DNA of 64,000 nucleotides, taken from Cellulomonas telluris (GTDB lineage: Bacteria; Actinomycetota; Actinomycetes; Actinomycetales; Cellulomonadaceae). Below the pieces are notes generated by a model that saw only the letters and a list, made by a program, of their open reading frames with translations, did not search any database and was not told where the DNA came from. The position numbers and the translations under genes are program-made. The DNA is taken from the NCBI RefSeq assembly GCF_004886325.1, contig NZ_QXFN01000001.1, positions 496,001-560,000 on the forward strand. The letters run 5' to 3'. This document shows positions 16,566 to 25,306 of this stretch, piece after piece. Positions within the stretch are counted from its first letter, which is position 1. Every line of letters starts with the position of its first letter.

Positions 16566-17995
16566 CGTCCCGGTGCCACGCGCAGCGGCGAGCCGGACGA
16601 CGACGTGCCCCACGACGGCGCCGGGCCCGGCGGCACGGGCATCGGCGAGCCGGTGCCCGACGGGGTCGGCATCGGGAACGTCGGGCGTGGGCTGGGGTCG
16701 TTGCACGAGACCACGCGGTCGTCCGGGTCGGCGGTGCAGGTGTCCTCGTCGGCGCCGCCGTCGAGGTCGTCGTTGCCGGGGACGCCGTCGGCTCCGCGGA
16801 GCGCGTCCCGCCCGGCCCCGCCGCGCAGGAGGTCGGCGCCGAGGCCGCCGACGAGCGTGTCCGGCCAGAGGTCGCCCGTGAGCACGTCGTCGCCGTGGCC
16901 GCCGCGCACCTCCTCGACGTCCGCCGGCCAGTTCCACGGCGCGGGGACGCCCACCGCGTCGCCCTCGCCGGGTGCGCCGTCGCCGCCGACGCCGTCGAGC
17001 GTCACCGTGACCGGCCCGAGGCGCGCGCCGTAGTCCGCGACGTCGTGCCCCGGCCCGCCGACGAGCTGGTGCGCCCCGTCCGGGTCGGGCCCGGTGACGA
17101 ACCGGTCGTCGCCGCGGCCACCCTCGGCCCGTCCGCTGTCCGGGCCGCTGTCGAGCACGTCGGCGCCCCAGCCGCCCTGCAGCAGGTCGTGCCCCGCGCC
17201 GCCGAGGAGCACGTCGTCACCCTCGCCGCCGACGAGCACGTCCGAGCCGCCCAGCCCGGAGACCCGGTCGTCGCCCGCACCGGCGCAGATGACGTCGTCC
17301 CGCGGGGTGCCGCGCAGGACGTCGGGGCCGGCCGTGCCGCGGATCGTGCACGACGGCGCCCCCGGCACCGTGTCGTAGCGGACGTAGTCCCACGTCGAGC
17401 TGCCCTGGTGCGTCTCGAAGCCGAGCGCGACCGTGCCCGCGCCGCGGCCCGCGAGGTCGCGGTCGAGGACGGTCCGGCCGTCGACCGCCAGGCGCAGGTG
17501 CTGCCCGCGCGCCTCCAGGCGGTACCGGTGCCAGCGGTGCGTGTCGAGCGGGATGCGCACGCGGTCCTGGAAGGGGTAGGTCAGGCAGATCTCGCCCGGC
17601 CCGAAGCCGACCTGCACGAGGTCCGTCGTGTCGCCCACCCACAGCAGCGTCGGGGGCGGGGCGCCGGTCTCCTCGTCCAGGCACGTGTGCGTGGTGTCCG
17701 CGCCCAGGCGCATGCGGAACTCGACGTCCCAGCCGGTGAGGCGGTTGGCGGAGCCCGTCCACTCGGCGGGCGCCGCGTACTCGAGCAGCATCACCAGGGT
17801 CTGCTCGCCGATGGTGATCGTGCCGCCGCGCGTCGTCGCGACCGGGTCGCCGCTGAACCCGCGCACCTGCCAGGGGTCGGCGGGAGGACGCCGGAACTCC
17901 TCGCGGTGGACGTCGCCGGCCCATGCGGTGGCCGGCAGCAGCAGGGTGGCGGCGAGGACCGTCGCGACGGTCAGGCCGAGCCGGGTGTGCCTCAT
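16562..17995 (-). CDS. Secreted RTX/hemolysin-type calcium-binding repeat protein
   Basis: 477 residues. A signal peptide (MRHTRLGLTVATVLAATLLL ending ATAWA) is followed by a domain of about 190 residues with a laminin-G/concanavalin-like look (GWDVEFRMRLGADTTHTC, HRWHRYRLEARGQHLRLAVDGRTV). Residues 225-445 hold glycine/aspartate nonapeptide repeats of the GGxGxDxLx kind (GGSDVLVGGEGDDVLLGGAGHDLL and similar, in two blocks), which bind Ca2+ and fold as a beta roll outside the cell. The C-terminal 40 residues are Pro/Ser-rich. No catalytic domain is evident; adhesion or carbohydrate binding through the N-terminal domain is one guess. The start has GGGGGGAG upstream. The 196 bp before it contains no gene and presumably its promoter. 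Confidence 0.85.
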   Translation of the reverse strand: MRHTRLGLTVATVLAATLLLPATAWAGDVHREEFRRPPADPWQVRGFSGDPVATTRGGTITIGEQTLVMLLEYAAPAEWTGSANRLTGWDVEFRMRLGADTTHTCLDEETGAPPPTLLWVGDTTDLVQVGFGPGEICLTYPFQDRVRIPLDTHRWHRYRLEARGQHLRLAVDGRTVLDRDLAGRGAGTVALGFETHQGSSTWDYVRYDTVPGAPSCTIRGTAGPDVLRGTPRDDVICAGAGDDRVSGLGGSDVLVGGEGDDVLLGGAGHDLLQGGWGADVLDSGPDSGRAEGGRGDDRFVTGPDPDGAHQLVGGPGHDVADYGARLGPVTVTLDGVGGDGAPGEGDAVGVPAPWNWPADVEEVRGGHGDDVLTGDLWPDTLVGGLGADLLRGGAGRDALRGADGVPGNDDLDGGADEDTCTADPDDRVVSCNDPSPRPTFPMPTPSGTGSPMPVPPGPAPSWGTSSSGSPLRVAPGR

Positions 17996-18191
17996 CGTCG
18001 AGCTCCCCCCGTGGCAGGTGCTCGTCACGGTAGGGCCGCCGACGGCCGACACACCCGGACGCACGGGACCCGAAAGGCTTCAGCCGTGCTCCCGCCCCCC
18101 CGAGACCGTCGACCTGGCGCGCGGGGACGACCAGGTCGACAGCCTCGCGGGAGCGGGCGGGACGGGACGGGCTGCTCCGACGGGGACGGGG

Positions 18192-20759
18192 CTAGTCCGC
18201 GGCGATCGCGTCCAGGACGCGCAGGCGGGACGCCCGCACCGCCGGCCACAGCGCCGCGAGCACCCCGACGACCGCGGCCAGCGCGACCATCGCGCCGAGC
18301 TGGCCCCAGGGCAGGACGAGCCGGTCCAGGCCGTCCTCGGCGTAGACGCGCGGCATCACCGACGCCAGCCCCACCCCGACGGCGAGCCCCACGAGCGTCC
18401 CGAACACCGCGGTCAGCACCGACTCGACCGTGACCGTCCCCGCGAGCTGCAGCCGCCCGAGCCCCACCGCGCGCAGCAGCCCGATCTCGCGCGTCCGCTC
18501 GATCACCGACAGCGCGAGCGTGTTGACGATCCCGAGCACGGCGATGACGAGCGACAGGCCCAGCAGCGCGTAGAGGATGACGAGCAGCTGGTCGACCTGC
18601 GCGGCCATGGCGTCGACGAACTCGTCGCGGTCCTGCACCGAGACGACCACGTACGGCGCGACGGCGTCGGCGACGGCCGAGCGCAGGTCCGCGACCGACG
18701 TGCCCGCCGCCGCGTCGAGGAACACGGTGTCGACCTGCGGCTCGGGCGCGAGCGCGTCGAGCACGTCGCGCGTGACGACGACCGGGGTGCCGAGCACGTT
18801 CGTGTCGACGACCGCGACGACGGTGAGGTCGCGCGCGCCCGCGGCCGTCGTCACCGTCACGGTGTCGCCGACCGCCCACTCGCCGTCGGCCACCTGCGAG
18901 TTGACGACCGCGGAGGTGTCGTCGAGGTCACCGACGTCGCCCTCCTCGACGTCCACCAGCAGCGTGCCGCCGAGGACCCCGGGCTCGAGGCCGACGACGG
19001 CACCGCCGGCCGACGCGTCGCCGGCCACACCGGGCGCCGGCGAGACGCCGGCCGTGACGAACGCGACCTCGGCCGCGGCGCCCACGCCCGGCAGCGCGCG
19101 CACGTCCTCGATCGCCCCCGCGGGGATCACGCCCGTGGCCGAGCGCAGCACGAGGTCGGCCTCGGTCGAGCTCTCGACGACGCGGGCGAGCGACGCCTGC
19201 GCGGAGGACGCGATGACGGACACCGCCCCGACCAGCGCCATGCCGATGACGAGCGCACCGGCCGTCGCGGCCGTGCGGCGCGGGTTGCGCGTGACGTTGC
19301 CGCGCGCGAGGCGGCCCATCGGCGGCAGCAGCCGCACGGCCGGGGCCGCGAGCACGCGCATCGCCGCCCGGGCGACCGTCGGCGCCGCGACGAGCACGCC
19401 CGCGAGCACCGCCGCGGCACCGCCGCCGAGCAGCCCCTCCGCGGCGTCGAGCGCCGGCCGCACGGCGGCGACGCCGACGGCCGCGGCGCCGGCGAGCACC
19501 AGCAGCGCGCCGGCCCACGCCCGCCGGTGCAGGGACCGCTCGGGCACCGTCACCTCGCCGCGCATCGCCTCGACGGGCGGCACGAGCGCGGCCGTCCGGC
19601 CCGGCACCGCGGCGGCCAGCGCCGACACGAGCGTCCCGACCGCGAGGCACAGCGCCACCGTCCCCGCGTCCAGCGGGACGTCCCCGGTGAGGTCCATGCC
19701 GACCTGCGCGAGCACGACCCGCAGCACCGACACCAGGCCCAGCCCGCCGAGCACGCCGAGGGCGGCGCCGACGAGCCCGACCACGACGGCCTGCCCGACG
19801 ACGACGGCGAACACCTGCCCCGGCGACGCCCCGACGGCCCGCAGCAGCGCGAACTCGCGCACGCGCTGGCGCACCGACATCTGGAACGTGTTCGCGATGA
19901 GGAACGCGCCGACGAACAGCGACACCAGCGCGAAGACCAGCAGGAACGCCGTGACGAAGCCGAGCAGCTCGTCGATGTCCGCCCGCAGGTCCGCGCGCAG
20001 CGACGCACCCCTCACGGCCTCCGCCTCCGCGCCGCCGTCGAGGTCCGGCAGCGCCGCGGCCACAGCGTCCGTCAGCGCCGCCTCGCTCACGCCGTCCTGC
20101 GCGTAGACCGCCACGGTCGCGACGGTGCCCTCGGGCGCGAACGCCGCCACGGCGGCGTCCCGGTCGAGGAAGACGAGGGTGGCTCCCGCCATCGGCCCGC
20201 CGGCGGACACCTCGCCCACGACCTCGACGTCGGTGACCTGGCCCGCCACGACCACCCGCGTGCGGTCGCCGACGGCGAGGCCGGACGACGCGAGCGTCGC
20301 CTGCTCGAGCGCGACCTCGTCGGGGCCCTCGGGGAGGCGTCCGTCGAGGACGTCCAGCGACGGGTCCCGCGGGTCCGCCCGGATGCCGATGCTGGGCGCC
20401 TGCGTGGACTGCACCGCGGTGCCGTCGGCACCGACGAGCACGACCGGGCCGGAGACGTCCGGCAGCGCCAGCCGCACGCCCTCGACGTCCGCCAGCGCGT
20501 CGGCCAGCGTGAGCGGCACGGGGGTGCGCGCCTCGCCGACCCCCCCGGTCGCGGCGGCCCCGCCGGGCAGCGGGTCGGCGCCGCGCACGTACGCGTCGGC
20601 GGGCGCCTGCGCGTCCACGATCCCGTGGAACGTGCCGGACATCATCGTGCGCAGCGCGAACGTGCCGGCGACGAACGCGACACCCAGCGCGACCGCCAGC
20701 ACGGACAGCGCGAACCGGACGGCGTGCGCGCGCACTCCCCGCAGCGTGACCCGCAGCAT
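18192..20759 (-). CDS. FtsX-family ABC transporter permease (MacB/LolE-like)
   Basis: 855 residues. One membrane helix at the N-terminus, a large extracellular domain (residues 50-270), then three helices (FVTAFLLVFALVSLFVGAFL onward), followed by a second copy of the same layout ending in three helices before WPAVRASRLRVLDAIAAD. The double arrangement with QRVREFALLRAVGASPGQ and ERTREIGLLRAVGLGRLQ is typical of FtsX/DUF214 permeases of mechanotransmission ABC systems, which move lipids, peptides or lipoproteins rather than import solutes. Its ATPase is the gene immediately upstream; stop and start overlap by one base (TGATG). Substrate unknown. Confidence 0.9.
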   Translation of the reverse strand: MLRVTLRGVRAHAVRFALSVLAVALGVAFVAGTFALRTMMSGTFHGIVDAQAPADAYVRGADPLPGGAAATGGVGEARTPVPLTLADALADVEGVRLALPDVSGPVVLVGADGTAVQSTQAPSIGIRADPRDPSLDVLDGRLPEGPDEVALEQATLASSGLAVGDRTRVVVAGQVTDVEVVGEVSAGGPMAGATLVFLDRDAAVAAFAPEGTVATVAVYAQDGVSEAALTDAVAAALPDLDGGAEAEAVRGASLRADLRADIDELLGFVTAFLLVFALVSLFVGAFLIANTFQMSVRQRVREFALLRAVGASPGQVFAVVVGQAVVVGLVGAALGVLGGLGLVSVLRVVLAQVGMDLTGDVPLDAGTVALCLAVGTLVSALAAAVPGRTAALVPPVEAMRGEVTVPERSLHRRAWAGALLVLAGAAAVGVAAVRPALDAAEGLLGGGAAAVLAGVLVAAPTVARAAMRVLAAPAVRLLPPMGRLARGNVTRNPRRTAATAGALVIGMALVGAVSVIASSAQASLARVVESSTEADLVLRSATGVIPAGAIEDVRALPGVGAAAEVAFVTAGVSPAPGVAGDASAGGAVVGLEPGVLGGTLLVDVEEGDVGDLDDTSAVVNSQVADGEWAVGDTVTVTTAAGARDLTVVAVVDTNVLGTPVVVTRDVLDALAPEPQVDTVFLDAAAGTSVADLRSAVADAVAPYVVVSVQDRDEFVDAMAAQVDQLLVILYALLGLSLVIAVLGIVNTLALSVIERTREIGLLRAVGLGRLQLAGTVTVESVLTAVFGTLVGLAVGVGLASVMPRVYAEDGLDRLVLPWGQLGAMVALAAVVGVLAALWPAVRASRLRVLDAIAAD

Positions 20760-21517
20760 CAGAGCACCGGCGCCGAGGTCGGGTCCTCGCGGCGGCCGAG
20801 CGCGCCGAGGCGCTCCAGCACCGCGTCCGGCGTCGGGTCGGTCAGCTCGTCGACGATCCGCCCGTCCGCCAGGAACAGCACCCGGTCCGCGTAGGACGCG
20901 GCCGTCGGGTCGTGCGTGACCATGACGACCGACTGCCCCAGCTCGTCGACCGAGCGCCTCAGGAACGACAGCACCTCGCGCGCGGAGGACGAGTCCAGGT
21001 TGCCCGTCGGCTCGTCGGCGAACACGACCGCCGGCCGCGTCACGAGCGCCCGCGCGCACGCGACGCGCTGCTGCTGCCCCCCGGACAGCTCGCCGGGCTT
21101 GTGGCCCAGCCGGTCGGTGAGGCCGACCGCGCGCACGACCGCGTCGAGGTGGTCGCGGTCGACGGGGCGGCGCGCGATGTCCAGCGGGAGCGTGATGTTC
21201 TCCAGCGCCGTCAGAGTCGGCACCAGGTTGAACGCCTGGAAGACGAAGCCGAGCCGGTCGCGGCGCAGGCGGGTCAGGCGCCGCTCGGAGAGCGCGCTGA
21301 CCTCCTCGCCGTCGACGACGACGGTGCCGGACGTCGGCCGGTCCAGGCCGGCCATGCAGTGCATGAGCGTCGACTTGCCCGAGCCGGACGGGCCCATCGT
21401 GGCGGTGAGCCGTCCGCGCTCGAAGTCGACGTCGACGCCGTCGAGGGCGCGCACGGCGGTCTCGCCGCGGCCGTAGGTGCGGGTGAGCGCCCGGGCGCTC
21501 GCGATCGGGGTGGTCAT
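20759..21517 (-). CDS. ABC transporter ATP-binding protein (MacB/LolD-like)
   Basis: 252 residues. Walker A GPSGSGKST near residue 40, Q-loop FVFQAFNLVPTLTALENI, signature LSGGQQQRVACARAL, Walker B AVVFADEPTGNLDS and switch His in VMVTHDP are all intact. The NLDS after Walker B and the FtsX partner place it in the LolD/MacB class. The frame is open to 21589, but the ATG at 21517 starts TTPIASARALTRTYG, the usual family start. Both genes read away from a 289-bp region that holds a perfect 24-bp palindrome, a likely operator. Confidence 0.92.
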   Translation of the reverse strand: MTTPIASARALTRTYGRGETAVRALDGVDVDFERGRLTATMGPSGSGKSTLMHCMAGLDRPTSGTVVVDGEEVSALSERRLTRLRRDRLGFVFQAFNLVPTLTALENITLPLDIARRPVDRDHLDAVVRAVGLTDRLGHKPGELSGGQQQRVACARALVTRPAVVFADEPTGNLDSSSAREVLSFLRRSVDELGQSVVMVTHDPTAASYADRVLFLADGRIVDELTDPTPDAVLERLGALGRREDPTSAPVL

Positions 21518-21598
21518 TCGGTCCGTCCCAGCGTCGGGGGTGATCGGGGTACGAGCACCATCGTGGCGGCGGGCAGGGGCCGCGCCCATCGGTGACGT

Positions 21599-21622
21599 CC
21601 CTGGTCAGGGCCCTGACCAGGG
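21599..21622. promoter_or_regulatory. Perfect 24-bp palindrome, operator candidate
   Basis: CCCTGGTCAGGG at 21599-21610 is followed directly by its reverse complement CCCTGACCAGGG at 21611-21622, with no spacer. It lies in the divergent region between the MacB-like ABC operon (minus) and the small gene at 21807 (plus), 82 bp from the ABC start. Such a site suits a dimeric TetR-, PadR- or MarR-type repressor; none is encoded beside it. Confidence 0.6.
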
Positions 21623-21806
21623 CGTCCCCGACCCCCGGTGGTGGGGGTGCCACGACCAGGGTCCTCCCCGAGTCCGATCGGGTCACGCCCCGGGTCGCGT
21701 CCGGGTCCGTCCCGGTGCCGCCACGACCCCTCTCGCACCCACGATGGGTTCGGGCCGCCGGCGGCCCGCCACACCGACCACCGCCCCACGAACCCCGGAG
21801 GACCCC

Positions 21807-21977
21807 GTGCTCACGCTCGCCAAGGCCGTCGCCGCCGTCACCGCCGTCGCGATCGGCGCCGTGCTCGGCGTCGTCACGCAGGCCGTGGACGACGCGCTCG
21901 CAGGGCTCGACCGGCAGCCGGTCGTCGTGGAGCGGTCGGTGGAGCCGACGGCACGCACGGCCACGACCGACGGCTGA
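21807..21977 (+). CDS. Small single-span membrane or secreted protein
   Basis: 56 residues, VLTLAKAVAAVTAVAIGAVL then GVVTQAVDDALAG and a polar Thr/Arg-rich tail. A GTG start with CGGAGGA five bases upstream supports translation. The first 28 residues form one hydrophobic helix. I do not recognise a family. It is divergent from the MacB-like ABC operon and shares its palindrome-containing upstream region, so it may be co-regulated. Small size makes it only moderately sure. Confidence 0.5.
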   Translation: MLTLAKAVAAVTAVAIGAVLGVVTQAVDDALAGLDRQPVVVERSVEPTARTATTDG

Positions 21978-22004
21978 GCGCCGTCGGCCGCGGCCGCGCG
22001 GGGG

Positions 22005-22835
22005 TCAGCTGCGCTCGCGCCGGTACAGCGAGCGCGACCAGGCGTACCCGGCGACGCCGATGAGCACGAGCCAGCCGATCGCCAGCAGGGTCGTCGTGGC
22101 GTCGGGCGCGGTGCCCGCGAGCAGCCCGCGGACCGTCTCGATGACCGGCGTGAACGGCTGGTACTCCGCGAACCAGCGCACCGCCGACGGCATCGTCTCG
22201 ACCGGCACGAACCCGCTGCCCAGGAACGGCAGGAGCAGGAGCACCATCGGCGTGTTGCTGGCCGTCTCGACGCTCCGCGCGTTCAGGCCCATGCCGACCG
22301 ACAGCCAGTTGAGGGCGAACCCGAGCAGGACGAGCACGCCCAGCAGCCCGAGCCAGTCGAGGGCGTCCGCACCCGGCCGGTAGCCCATGAGCAGCGTCGC
22401 GCCGAGGACGAGCACCACGGCCACGAGCGCCTGCACGACGAACCCGATGACCTGCCCCGACAGCACGGACCCGGGGGCGATCGCCATCGTCTTGAACCGC
22501 GCCATGATGCCGCCGGCGGCGTCCATCGCCGCGCTGGTGGCCACCGACGTCGCACCCCCGACGACGGTGAGGACCAGCAGGGTGGGCGTGATGTAGTCGA
22601 GGTAGGCCGCGCGCCCCTCGGCACCGGGGGCGACGCCCGGGGCGACGCCGGCACCGAACGCCCCGCCGAAGACGTAGACGAACAGCAGCAGCATGACGAG
22701 CGGGCCCAGGACGAGGAACAGCGTGAGCCCGGGGTAGCGGACGGCGCGCAGCAGGCTGCGGCGCACCATCGTGGCGACGTCCGCGAGCGGACGGGGGCCG
22801 GCCGCGGGTGCGGCGGGGACGGCGACGGTGGTCAT
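22005..22835 (-). CDS. ABC-2 type transporter permease (DrrB-like)
   Basis: 276 residues with six predicted membrane helices and an ABC-2 layout: LTLFLVLGPLVMLLLFVYVFG near residue 45, GGIMARFKTMAIAPGSVLSGQ in the cytoplasmic loop, and the C-terminal FTPVIETVRGLLAG. DrrB-type permeases pair with DrrA ATPases to export hydrophobic drugs or lipids. Its ATG overlaps the stop of the ATPase by one base (TGATG), and GAAGGAGGTGG just before it is an unusually strong ribosome site, lying inside the upstream gene. It is the last gene of a four-gene operon that begins with the RHH regulator at 25187. Confidence 0.9.
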   Translation of the reverse strand: MTTVAVPAAPAAGPRPLADVATMVRRSLLRAVRYPGLTLFLVLGPLVMLLLFVYVFGGAFGAGVAPGVAPGAEGRAAYLDYITPTLLVLTVVGGATSVATSAAMDAAGGIMARFKTMAIAPGSVLSGQVIGFVVQALVAVVLVLGATLLMGYRPGADALDWLGLLGVLVLLGFALNWLSVGMGLNARSVETASNTPMVLLLLPFLGSGFVPVETMPSAVRWFAEYQPFTPVIETVRGLLAGTAPDATTTLLAIGWLVLIGVAGYAWSRSLYRRERS

Positions 22836-23608
22836 CAGGCCACCTCCTTCGGGGTCGTGGCGGTCGTGTCGGTGGTGGAGGGCTCGGTGAGGCGCAGGAA
22901 CACGTCGTCGAGGGACCCGGCGCCGTGCACGGCCTTGAGCTCCGCGGGCGTGCCCTCGGCGACGACGCGCCCGCCGTCGAGCACGGCCACGCGGTCCGCG
23001 AGCTGGTCGGCCTCCTCGAGGTACTGCGTCGTGAGCAGGATGGTGGTGCCGGCCGCGACGAGGGCGCGCACCTCGTCCCAGAGGGTGCGGCGGCTGCGCG
23101 GGTCGAGGCCTGTGGTCGGCTCGTCGAGGAAGACGACCGACGGGGACCCGACGAGGGTCATCGCGAGGTCGAGCTTGCGGCGCATGCCGCCCGACCACGT
23201 CGACACCGGCTTCGCGGCCGCGTCCGTGAGGCCGAACTGCGCGAGCAGCGCGTCGGTGCGCTCGCGGCCCTGGCGGCGGCCGAGGTGGTGCAGCGCGGCC
23301 ATGAGCCGCAGGTTCTCCGCGCCGGTCAGCAGGTCGTCCACGGCGGAGACCTGGCCCGTGACGCCGATCGCGGCACGCACGGCCCCCGGCTCGGCGACGA
23401 CGTCGTGGCCGGCGACGCGGACGGTGCCGGCGTCGGGGCGCAGCAGGGTGGACAGGACGCCCACGGTGGTGGTCTTGCCGGCCCCGTTGGGGCCGAGGAG
23501 GGCGGTGACGGTGCCGGCACGGACGGCGAGGTCGACGCCGTCGAGCACGGTCTGGTCGCCGTAGGACTTGCGCAGGCCGCGCACGTCGACGGCGAGGTCG
23601 CTGGTCAT
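22835..23608 (-). CDS. ABC transporter ATP-binding protein (DrrA-like, daunorubicin-resistance family)
   Basis: 257 residues. Walker A GPNGAGKTT at about 38-46, signature WSGGMRRKLDLAMTLVG, Walker B VVFLDEPTTGLDPRSRRTLW, and a switch region TTILLTTQYLEEADQLADRVAVL. The SGGMRRKLD signature and TQYLEEADQLADR are typical of the DrrA class of drug or lipid exporters. ATG has AGAGGAG upstream. It follows the DUF4097 gene after 124 bp that contain a small hairpin, so internal attenuation is possible. Exported substrate is unknown. Confidence 0.92.
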   Translation of the reverse strand: MTSDLAVDVRGLRKSYGDQTVLDGVDLAVRAGTVTALLGPNGAGKTTTVGVLSTLLRPDAGTVRVAGHDVVAEPGAVRAAIGVTGQVSAVDDLLTGAENLRLMAALHHLGRRQGRERTDALLAQFGLTDAAAKPVSTWSGGMRRKLDLAMTLVGSPSVVFLDEPTTGLDPRSRRTLWDEVRALVAAGTTILLTTQYLEEADQLADRVAVLDGGRVVAEGTPAELKAVHGAGSLDDVFLRLTEPSTTDTTATTPKEVA

Positions 23609-23657
23609 GGTGGTGCTCCTCTCGGTGGTGGTCGTGCCCGGGCGCGCGAGGTCGCGC

Positions 23658-23676
23658 GTCCGGCGGTGCGCCGGAC
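23658..23676. other. Small hairpin between the DUF4097 and DrrA-like genes
   Basis: GTCCGGCG and CGCCGGAC form a perfect 8-bp stem with a 3-nt loop inside the 124-bp gap of the operon. It could attenuate transcription or protect one mRNA end; no T-run follows. Confidence 0.35.
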
Positions 23677-23732
23677 GACGGTGCCGTCGGTCGTGGGGAT
23701 GGTGGTGCGGATGGTGCGGCCGTCCGTGGGGC

Positions 23733-24575
23733 TCAGGGGCGGCGGACGATCACGTCGCCCCAGCCGCTGCTGGCGCGGATCTCGGCCGTCGACTCGTCGG
23801 CGACGGGCCCCTCGGTGGGGGTGAGCTGGTTGCGGACGGCGCCGTGCTCGGAGGTCGCCTCGAGCCACGCGGCGGTGCCCTCGGGCACACCGACCTCGAT
23901 CGAGCCGTACGACGTCGTGAGCGTGACGCTGCCGGACTCGACGTGGTCCACGCGGATGCCGGCGTGGGCCGCCTTGGCGGTGACGGTGCCGCGCACGCGG
24001 CCGACGGCGATCTCGGCGTGGGCGCCGGCGACCTCCAGCGTGCCGGTGACCGCGCCGACGGTCGTCGTCCCGTTGCTCGCGCGGATCGTGCCCTCGCCGG
24101 TGAACTCGTCCACGCGGACGTACCCGGCGCTCGCGCGGACGTTCGTCGGGCCCGTCGCGCGGCCGACGACGACGGAGCCGGCGGTCACCTTGAGGTCGAG
24201 GCGCTCGGCCTCGTCCAGGCGCGCGTCGCCGCCGTTGAGCACGAGCTCGACCGTGCCGAGCCGGCCCTCGGAGAACAGGGACCCGGCCTTGCCGCGCAGG
24301 TCCGAGCCGGCGGGCAGCTCGACGGTGACGATCGCGCCGCCGGCCGAGAAGGGCAGCACGTACTGCTTCCAGGCGTTGGGGTAGACGATGCTGACGGCCT
24401 CGCCGTCGCGGGTGACCCGCGTCTCCTGGGCCGCGCGCACCGCGCCGGACTTGGTCGGGTCGGCGGGCAGGACGGTGACGACGACGTCGTCACGGTCGCT
24501 CGCGACGACGTGCAGGTTGCCGAACGGGACGTCGACGACGACCGGGACGGGCCCGGCGACGGGGAACGTGGGCAT
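23733..24575 (-). CDS. DUF4097 family beta-strand repeat protein
   Basis: 280 residues made almost wholly of short beta strands in repeating units such as GSVVVGRATGPTNVRASAGY, EFTGEGTIRASNGTTTVG and HAEIAVGRVRGTVTAKAAHAG, the pattern of DUF4097 (putative adhesin/beta-helix) proteins. It has no signal peptide, so it probably stays in the cytoplasm. Function unknown; in actinobacteria DUF4097 genes often sit beside RHH/HicB-like regulators and DrrAB exporters, as here, so a role in the same response is inferred. ATG with AGGAG upstream; 66 bp after the RHH gene. Confidence 0.85.
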   Translation of the reverse strand: MPTFPVAGPVPVVVDVPFGNLHVVASDRDDVVVTVLPADPTKSGAVRAAQETRVTRDGEAVSIVYPNAWKQYVLPFSAGGAIVTVELPAGSDLRGKAGSLFSEGRLGTVELVLNGGDARLDEAERLDLKVTAGSVVVGRATGPTNVRASAGYVRVDEFTGEGTIRASNGTTTVGAVTGTLEVAGAHAEIAVGRVRGTVTAKAAHAGIRVDHVESGSVTLTTSYGSIEVGVPEGTAAWLEATSEHGAVRNQLTPTEGPVADESTAEIRASSGWGDVIVRRP

Positions 24576-24641
24576 GACGGAGCTCCTGACGTGGTGGTGG
24601 GCGGTGGTGGTGCCGTCGGGTGGGACGGGGCGGGGTGCGGC

Positions 24642-25187
24642 TCAGCGCACCCAGCCGGTGACGCGCGTGACGCCGCGCTGCTCGGTCCGGCCCGTGGGGG
24701 CGGGCCGGTTGTCGCACTGCTCGAGGGCGGCGGCGACCGCGCGGACGAGCCAGGTGTTGACCGAGACGCCGTCGCGTGCGGCGGCGACCTCGACCTGCGT
24801 CTTCAGCCGGTCGGGCAGGCGCAGGGTGGTGCGGGTGGTGCTGCCCTCGTCGGCGTCGGCCGGCGCTGCCACCGGGGTGGCCGGCGCTGTCGGTGCCGTC
24901 GGTGGTGTCGTGGTGGTGTCGGTGCGCCCGGCGGACGCGGGCGCCGGCGGGGCGGTGACGACGAACTCCGGCTCGCCGGAGCGCAGCCGCACGTCGACCG
25001 AGCCGGGCGCCAGGTCGGCCGAGATCTCGCCGGCCGCGGAGCTGAGGGCGTCGAGCAGGACGAGGCGCACGGCGGCGTCGAGCGGTGCCGTGAGGCGCTC
25101 CGCGAGCTGCCGGGCGTCGTCCCCGGCCGCATCGGCGGCGGTGGCGAGCCGGTGCTGGAGGTCGTCGACGTAGCGCGTGAGGTCCAT
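24642..25187 (-). CDS. Ribbon-helix-helix (HicB/Arc-like) regulator
   Basis: 181 residues. The N-terminal 75 residues form an amphipathic helical/beta region, followed by a Thr/Pro/Ala-rich linker (90-115) and a C-terminal ribbon-helix-helix at about 119-156 (TTLRLPDRLKTQVEVAAARD then GVSVNTWLVRAVAAALEQ). The ribbon-helix-helix dimer binds DNA through the TTLRL strand. It is the first gene of the operon with DUF4097 and the DrrAB-like exporter and most likely represses it: an inverted repeat overlaps the promoter directly before its start. No ribosome site precedes the ATG; a -10-like CATGAT ends seven bases upstream of it, which suggests a leaderless message. Confidence 0.8.
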   Translation of the reverse strand: MDLTRYVDDLQHRLATAADAAGDDARQLAERLTAPLDAAVRLVLLDALSSAAGEISADLAPGSVDVRLRSGEPEFVVTAPPAPASAGRTDTTTTPPTAPTAPATPVAAPADADEGSTTRTTLRLPDRLKTQVEVAAARDGVSVNTWLVRAVAAALEQCDNRPAPTGRTEQRGVTRVTGWVR

Positions 25188-25193
25188 GACGCC

Positions 25194-25222
25194 ATCATGA
25201 CACCATGCGTGGTGTCATGCAA
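25194..25222 (-). promoter_or_regulatory. Promoter with embedded inverted-repeat operator of the RHH-DrrAB operon
   Basis: On the minus strand a -35-like TTGCAT (25222-25217), a 17-bp spacer and a -10-like CATGAT (25199-25194) lead straight to the ATG at 25187. The spacer is nearly filled by a perfect inverted repeat, ATGACACCA (25197-25205) and TGGTGTCAT (25210-25218) with four bases between. Further TGGTG(T) motifs follow at 25229-25258, outside the promoter. The arrangement fits autorepression by the RHH protein. Confidence 0.6.
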
Positions 25223-25293
25223 CCCCTTGTGGTGCCGGATGGTGGTGTCGTGGTGTCAGGCCCCTCCGGAGGGCGGCCGGCACGGCCCCCGCC

Positions 25294-25299
25294 TAGCCT
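25294..25299 (+). promoter_or_regulatory. -10-like hexamer TAGCCT for the gene at 25307, probably leaderless
   Basis: TAGCCT matches TANNNT and ends seven bases before the ATG, with no ribosome site between. Confidence 0.5.
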
Positions 25300-25306
25300 G
25301 TGCGGC

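Noticed and set aside
17628-20894. 1088-codon plus-strand frame opposite the FtsX-type permease
   Set aside because: His/Arg/Asp-rich shadow with no family pattern; the minus strand has complete permease helices.
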